64,000 nucleotides of DNA from positions 1 to 64,000 of the forward strand of contig URVM01000007.1 in NCBI GenBank assembly GCA_900551325.1. Direction: 5' to 3'. Below the pieces are notes generated by a model that worked only from the letters and a program-made list of their open reading frames with translations, ran no database searches and was not told the DNA's origin. Source of the DNA: an uncultured Eubacteriales bacterium (GTDB lineage Bacteria; Bacillota; Clostridia; Lachnospirales; Cellulosilyticaceae). Positions within the stretch are counted from its first letter, which is position 1. Every line of letters begins with the position of its first letter. Below, piece after piece: positions 59,907 to 64,000 of this stretch. Both the position numbers and the translations under genes were made by a program.

Positions 59907-60536
59907 CTAGGACTGAGGCACTTTATAAAGGGCTTTAGTATAAATAATACCTAAATTATTAGTTCGGTCAAAATACTTGGCATCACTTTCTCCTTGTTGA
60001 CGTTTTACATAAACATCTACCTTAATTGTATTATGGTTAATGCGTTTAATGGCGCCACCTCTATCATCTACAGTAAAAGTGTCTGTTTGAACATCAGGAG
60101 GTAAATTTTTAATTATAAAAGAAGTACCAAAGGGAATATCTGAAGGGGCTGCAAGAGAGCCTATAGTAAGAGGGGCACCTAGAGCATTCAGTTCTTCATA
60201 GCCTCCATTTTCAATGGCTAGTCCCGTATAAAAGGATACACGCACATTAATGAGGTGGTAGTTACTAGTCTTTGTAGTTGGGTGATTCATATAAATTTCC
60301 ATAGGTATATTAATAATGTCGGGGAAACTGTGTTCCTTGGAGTAAGCATTGTAGAATGAAAAAGAAGTAGGTTCATCTTTGTATAAAGTTGTAAAGGAAA
60401 GCTCACTCAAAATAAAGGAGGATTCGTCTACTTTAGAAGGTGTAAGTTTTGAAACTAAAAAGAGTGCGACAATAAGACCTAGGACAGTACCTAAACCGAG
60501 AGAGGCGAATAGTTCTCTTTTTGTAAGTAAGGGCAT
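59907..60536 (-). CDS. 3D-domain protein, putative wall-active enzyme
   Basis: The 209-residue protein has an N-terminal membrane segment (about 10-30) and a C-terminal 3D domain: DIPFGTSFIIKNL, then TVDDRGGAIKRINHNTIKVDVYV, which contains the three aspartates that give the domain its name. This double-psi barrel is the fold of lytic transglycosylases of the MltA type and of B. subtilis YocH/YabE-like proteins. It lies on the opposite strand between spoIIQ-like and spoIIID and has a strong vegetative promoter, so it is probably not part of the sporulation programme. Confidence 0.82.
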   Translation of the reverse strand: MPLLTKRELFASLGLGTVLGLIVALFLVSKLTPSKVDESSFILSELSFTTLYKDEPTSFSFYNAYSKEHSFPDIINIPMEIYMNHPTTKTSNYHLINVRVSFYTGLAIENGGYEELNALGAPLTIGSLAAPSDIPFGTSFIIKNLPPDVQTDTFTVDDRGGAIKRINHNTIKVDVYVKRQQGESDAKYFDRTNNLGIIYTKALYKVPQS

Positions 60537-60578
60537 AAATAGGATTCCTTCGTTGAATTTTTAATATATTAAAGTTTA

Positions 60579-60608
60579 ATTATATATTATGAACATATTT
60601 TTTGTCAA
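60579..60608 (-). promoter_or_regulatory. Sigma-A promoter of the 3D-domain gene
   Basis: On the minus strand a perfect TTGACA (60608-60603), an 18-base spacer and a perfect TATAAT (60584-60579) lie 43 bases before the start. Confidence 0.8.
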
Positions 60609-60697
60609 AAACCTTGTCCTTAATTTAGTTTTTGAGAATAAAGGGGGACTTCTTAGCATATTTATTAATCAAGAGTTGTGTTAAGGGGGGCCTTTTC

Positions 60698-60952
60698 TTG
60701 AAACCTTATATCGAAGAAAGAGCCATAGAAGCTGCAAAATTTATTATCAATTCTAACGCTACAGTAAGGGAAACGGCCAAAAAATTTGGTATCAGTAAAA
60801 GTACAGTTCACAAAGATGTAACCGAACGATTAGAAAAAATCAATCCAAAACTAGCCATGGAAGCTAGGAAAGTTTTAGAGCTTAACAAAGCCGAAAGACA
60901 TCTTCGCGGTGGTCTAGCAACAAAAGAAAAGTACTCAGGATTAATCAAATAG
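60698..60952 (+). CDS. spoIIID: Sporulation transcription factor SpoIIID
   Basis: The 84-residue protein starts at TTG (60698), 7 bases after AAGGGGGG, although the frame is open from 60632. It has the helix-turn-helix ATVRETAKKFGISKSTVHKD (about 22-41) and the basic C-terminal helix with RHLRGGLATKEKY, both diagnostic of SpoIIID. It adjusts the sigma-E regulon in the mother cell. The order spoIIID - mbl - flhO - flhP is the same as in Bacillus subtilis. Confidence 0.95.
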   Translation: MKPYIEERAIEAAKFIINSNATVRETAKKFGISKSTVHKDVTERLEKINPKLAMEARKVLELNKAERHLRGGLATKEKYSGLIK

Positions 60953-60957
60953 ATGAT

Positions 60958-60992
60958 AAATATAGCACCTCGCTTGAGGTGCTATATTTATT
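60958..60992 (+). terminator. Terminator after spoIIID
   Basis: AAATATAGCACCTC (60958-60971) pairs with GAGGTGCTATATTT (60976-60989) around a 4-base loop. Confidence 0.9.
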
Positions 60993-61021
60993 TTGCAAAG
61001 AGATTTTTTTTAAGGTATAAT
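60993..61021 (+). promoter_or_regulatory. Sigma-A promoter of mbl
   Basis: TTGCAA (60993-60998), a 17-base spacer and a perfect TATAAT (61016-61021) lie 48 bases before the mbl start. Confidence 0.7.
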
Positions 61022-61069
61022 GAAAGTAATTTTATGGGGAAATATGACAATACGTGAAGGAGAAATTAT

Positions 61070-62083
61070 ATGTTTGGTAACGGCGCTGACATTGGAATAG
61101 ATTTAGGAACCGCATCTGTGCTTATTTATATTAAAGGCCAAGGCATTGTGCTACAAGAACCTTCAATTGTAGCTATAAATAATATTACTGGTGAAGTCAT
61201 TGCTGTAGGAGAGGAAGCAAGGGCTATGCTAGGACGTACACCAAGAAATATTACTGCAATTAGACCACTCAAGTGTGGTGTTATAGATGATTATGAAGCA
61301 ACTGAGAAAATGCTTAAATATTTTATTCATAAGGCTATAGGTCCAAGACTTATTAAACCTCGTATTGCGGTTTGTGTACCAAGTGGAGTAACAGAGGTTG
61401 AAAAACGTGCGGTAGAAGATGCAACAAGACAAGCAGGGGCTAGAAAAGTAGATATTATAGAGGAGCCTATTGCAGCAGCTATAGGAGCGGGAATAGATAT
61501 TAGTAGGCCTTGTGGAAGTATGATAGTAGATATTGGTGGAGGTACAGCAGATATTGCTGTTATTTCACTAGGTGGGGCTGTTGTTAAAAAGTCTATTAAA
61601 GTAGCCGGGGATAATTTTGATGGGGCAATTATGAATTATTTACGTAAGAAACATAATATACTCATTGGGGAAAGAACAGCAGAAGAAATTAAGAAAAATA
61701 TTGGCTGTGCATTTAAAAGGGAATTTCCAGTGGAAATGACAGCGAGAGGGCGTAACCTTATTTCTGGTCTTCCAAAAAATATTGTTTTATCTTCAGATGA
61801 GATGCTAGAGGCCTTACATCAACCAGTAGAGGAAATAATAAATGCTATTCTTAATGTACTTGAGACTACACCTCCAGAGCTTGCTGCCGATATATCAGAT
61901 AGAGGCATTGTTTTAACAGGAGGAGGAAGCCTCATTTATGGATTAGATAAACTCATTACACAAAGAATAGGTATTAATGCAGTTATAGCAGATGAAGCTA
62001 TTTCTTGTGTGGCGGTGGGAACAGGATTATTTGTAGAGTACAAATATTCTAGAAATAATAAAAGGAGAAATAGCTATGATTAG
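61070..62083 (+). CDS. mbl: MreB-like actin homologue Mbl
   Basis: The 337-residue protein has the actin-fold motifs: DIGIDLGTASVLIY (phosphate 1), DIGGGTADIAVIS (phosphate 2, about 160), EEPIAAAIGAG, and the adenosine motif GIVLTGGGSLIYGLD (about 285). MreB paralogues build membrane-bound filaments that guide lateral wall synthesis. The Mbl assignment rests on synteny with spoIIID and flhO-flhP, since sequence motifs alone do not separate MreB, Mbl and MreBH. The stop overlaps the flhO start by 8 bases. Confidence 0.9.
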   Translation: MFGNGADIGIDLGTASVLIYIKGQGIVLQEPSIVAINNITGEVIAVGEEARAMLGRTPRNITAIRPLKCGVIDDYEATEKMLKYFIHKAIGPRLIKPRIAVCVPSGVTEVEKRAVEDATRQAGARKVDIIEEPIAAAIGAGIDISRPCGSMIVDIGGGTADIAVISLGGAVVKKSIKVAGDNFDGAIMNYLRKKHNILIGERTAEEIKKNIGCAFKREFPVEMTARGRNLISGLPKNIVLSSDEMLEALHQPVEEIINAILNVLETTPPELAADISDRGIVLTGGGSLIYGLDKLITQRIGINAVIADEAISCVAVGTGLFVEYKYSRNNKRRNSYD

Positions 62084-62843
62084 AGGCCTTTATATTGCGG
62101 GGACAGGTATGAACGTCCAGACTAAAAGGTTAGATGTCATTTCAAATGATTTAGCAAATGTAAATACAACAGGTTATAAAAAAGATGAAGCTGTTGTATC
62201 ATCTTTCAATGAAGTTTTAACTTATAGAATGAAAGACATGGAAAATAATGTACCTAATAATGGTGCCATTGGTACAATGAACTTTGGAGCACGTATAGAT
62301 GAAATCTATACTCAGTTTGCACAAGGCTCTTTGATTAAGACAGATGGTTTGGTAGATGTTGCCTTACAAGGTGACGGATTTTTTGCTGTAGAAACACCTG
62401 AAGGGGTAGCCTATACAAGAGATGGTAAATTTTCTATTAATTCAGAAGGAAATTTAGTAACTAAGGAAGGCTATGCTGTTCTTGGGGAAAATGGCCCAAT
62501 TGAAATTGGTGAGGACTACTTAAATAATGGTGGTAAACTTACTATAGGAGAAAAGGGCGAGATTACACTAGATGGACAACTTATTGATACGTTAGAGCTT
62601 GTAAAGTTTGCAGATAATAGGGCACTCACAAAAAGAGAAGATAATCTGTATATTGGCAATGGACAAGGAGATACTTTCGAAGGAACAGTTATTCAGGGAT
62701 ATACAGAATCTTCTAATGTAAATCCTGTGACAGCTATGGTAGATATGATTACTGTATCAAGAGCTTATGAGGCAAATCAAAAGATGATTCAAGTTCATGA
62801 CACATTGCTTGGAAAAGCAGTAAATGAAGTAGGACGCGCATAG
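62076..62843 (+). CDS. flhO: Flagellar basal-body rod protein FlhO (FlgF/FlgG family)
   Basis: The 255-residue protein starts MIRGLYIAGTGMNVQTKRLDVISNDLANVNT, the N-terminal helix shared by rod and hook proteins, and ends SSNVNPVTAMVDMITVSRAYEANQKMIQ, the C-terminal coiled coil that packs with it. The middle has the D1 beta fold (VALQGDGFFAV, YTRDGKFSI). It builds the rod or rod-hook junction outside the membrane and is exported by the flagellar type III system. It overlaps mbl, so shape and motility genes share one transcript. Confidence 0.93.
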   Translation: MIRGLYIAGTGMNVQTKRLDVISNDLANVNTTGYKKDEAVVSSFNEVLTYRMKDMENNVPNNGAIGTMNFGARIDEIYTQFAQGSLIKTDGLVDVALQGDGFFAVETPEGVAYTRDGKFSINSEGNLVTKEGYAVLGENGPIEIGEDYLNNGGKLTIGEKGEITLDGQLIDTLELVKFADNRALTKREDNLYIGNGQGDTFEGTVIQGYTESSNVNPVTAMVDMITVSRAYEANQKMIQVHDTLLGKAVNEVGRA

Positions 62844-62857
62844 GGGGGATTTAACAA

Positions 62858-63667
62858 ATGATAAGAGCATTATGGACAGCCGCTTCAGGCATGACGTCCC
62901 AACAAACAAATGTAGATACGATTTCTAATAACTTAGCTAACGTAAACACTGTAGGGTATAAGAAAGAAACGGCAAATTTTAAAAGTCTACTTTATACTAA
63001 AATGGAAACGCCAGCAGGTAATAACGCAGCACCAACAGCTATGCAAGTTGGACACGGAGTACGTGTTGCATCAAGTAGTCGTATGTTTACACAAGGGAAT
63101 ATTCAAACTACAGGAAATGCTACAGATATGGCTATTGAAGGTAAAGGTTTTTTTACAGTTATGCAAGATGATGAGTATATGTATACAAGGGATGGAAGCT
63201 TTAGACTTTCTATGGTAGATGATGGAAGCTATGCTTTAGTTACATCAGATGGTCATCCTGTTATATCTATAGATGAAGAACCTATTATTGTAGATAGTAC
63301 AATAGGCCCAGATAAACTTATAATTGGTCAAGATGGTAGTATATACTATATGGATGAAGAAGCTAATATGCGTATGGATATTGCACAGCTTCGTGTTGTA
63401 CAATTTTCAAATACAGAAGGTTTAGAAGCTAGTGGAAGTAACTTATTTGTAGAAACAGCTGCTTCAGGACCAGCACGTGTAGAAGCAGAGGAAGATATGC
63501 TATCTAGAAGTACTATTAAAGCTGGAGTATTAGAAGGTTCAAATGTAGATGTAGCAAATGAAATGGTAAACTTAATAGTTGCTCAAAGAGCATATGAGAT
63601 GAATTCTACAGCTATTAAGGCCGCTGATACTATGTTACAACAAGCTAATGAATTAAAACGTGGATAA
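62858..63667 (+). CDS. flhP: Flagellar basal-body rod protein FlhP (FlgG family)
   Basis: The 269-residue protein has the same frame as its neighbour: MIRALWTAASGMTSQQTNVDTISNNLANVNTVGYKKE at the N-terminus, MAIEGKGFFTV and YTRDGSFRLS in the middle, and GSNVDVANEMVNLIVAQRAYEMN at the C-terminus. It is a paralogue of flhO, from which it is separated by 14 bases. Both are likely rod parts of the flagellum. Confidence 0.93.
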   Translation: MIRALWTAASGMTSQQTNVDTISNNLANVNTVGYKKETANFKSLLYTKMETPAGNNAAPTAMQVGHGVRVASSSRMFTQGNIQTTGNATDMAIEGKGFFTVMQDDEYMYTRDGSFRLSMVDDGSYALVTSDGHPVISIDEEPIIVDSTIGPDKLIIGQDGSIYYMDEEANMRMDIAQLRVVQFSNTEGLEASGSNLFVETAASGPARVEAEEDMLSRSTIKAGVLEGSNVDVANEMVNLIVAQRAYEMNSTAIKAADTMLQQANELKRG

Positions 63668-63682
63668 GTAGGAGGTAGCTAA

Positions 63683-64000
63683 ATGGATATTTCAAGTATA
63701 AATCTAGGAAATACTCTTACAAGTCAGCTACAGCTTCAAAAGGTTCAAGGTGAAGGTAAGGATTTTGAGACTGTGCTTAGTGAAGCAGTGGAAAATAAAG
63801 ATGACAAAGCTTTAAAAGAAGCTTGTAAAGAAATAGAGCAATATATGCTTTCAAGTATTTTCAAACAAATGAAAGCATCTACACAAACAGGTGAACGTCT
63901 CATTGAAAAAGGAGACTATGAAGAAATGTTTGAAGATTACTTAGTAGATGAACAATGTAAAACCATGTGTGAAGCTGGAGGCGTTGGATTAGCTGATATG
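63683..64000 (+). CDS. Rod-binding protein, FlgJ N-terminal-like (cut by the window edge)
   Basis: An ORF of 106 codons runs from an ATG with GGAGG 7 bases upstream to the end of the window without a stop. It contains ACKEIEQYMLSSIFKQMKAST and a DYEEMFEDYLVDEQ segment ending in AGGVGLADM, the signature of the FlgJ N-terminal rod-binding domain. No muramidase part can be judged because the gene is incomplete. It follows flhP by 15 bases and completes a rod-assembly set. Confidence 0.85.
   Translation, partial: MDISSINLGNTLTSQLQLQKVQGEGKDFETVLSEAVENKDDKALKEACKEIEQYMLSSIFKQMKASTQTGERLIEKGDYEEMFEDYLVDEQCKTMCEAGGVGLADM

Noticed and set aside
1..64000. CRISPR arrays, insertion sequences, phage or restriction systems
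   Set aside because: No direct-repeat array, transposase, integrase or methyltransferase signature was seen on either strand.

Overview
The window looks like chromosomal DNA of an anaerobic, endospore-forming, flagellated member of the Clostridia. Evidence: low GC by eye, strong AGGAGG-type ribosome binding sites with frequent TTG and GTG starts, sporulation genes (spoIID-like, spoIIQ-like, spoIIID), flagellar rod genes beside mbl, a T-box before ileS, B12-dependent methionine synthesis, and an F-type ATP synthase whose rotor genes carry a sodium signature. A Lachnospirales genus such as Cellulosilyticum fits, but this is inference without a search. No insertion sequence, prophage, CRISPR array, tRNA or rRNA was seen; gene order is dense and ordinary for a core chromosome. 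Layout: 0-5.8 kb holds an orphan sensor kinase, a DegV protein, a RelA/SpoT-like protein with a long unknown tail, and a zinc-dependent phospholipase C family protein. 5.9-12 kb is a minus-strand block: a TagO/WecA-type transferase, upp, rpiB, threonylcarbamoyl-AMP synthase, thymidine kinase, a UspA-like protein and an M18 aminopeptidase. 12-19 kb has a zinc/cadmium-type P-ATPase with a repetitive His/Cys-rich arm behind an ArsR/SmtB-like operator, a membrane protein, a 51-residue small ORF with its own promoter, a CorA transporter behind a structured leader, an HD-GYP protein and an aldo/keto-reductase-like protein. 19.3-29.4 kb has ileS with a complete Ile T-box, DedA, nicotinate phosphoribosyltransferase, PlsC, FapA, cardiolipin synthase and a small membrane protein. 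29.5-35 kb is an operon with BrkB, 3-methyladenine glycosylase, methylenetetrahydrofolate reductase, a free-standing MetH activation domain and MetH. 35-46 kb has a GGDEF protein, then mnaA joined to the whole atp operon (atpZ, I, B, c1, c2, F, H, A, G, D, C), then a sugar-kinase-family ATPase. 46.2-46.5 kb holds a strongly structured intergenic element with its own terminator, the best candidate here for an undescribed RNA. 48.5-57.7 kb encodes two very large secreted proteins (1640 and 1434 residues) of fibronectin-III-like domains with SLH-like C-termini. 57.9-64 kb is the sporulation/shape/flagellum block spoIID - spoIIQ-like - (3D protein, opposite strand) - spoIIID - mbl - flhO - flhP - flgJ-like, the last gene cut by the window edge. 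Most notable: the ATP synthase has a duplicated c subunit that kept its carboxylate in hairpin one (Glu76) and lost it in hairpin two (Gln159), beside a normal c subunit, predicting a hybrid sodium rotor like that known from Acetobacterium woodii. Other points worth a second look are the SpoIIQ-like protein with a destroyed LytM zinc site behind a near-consensus sigma-F-type promoter, two sigma-D-like promoters, and a RelA/SpoT-like enzyme that lacks the usual guanosine-binding signature.
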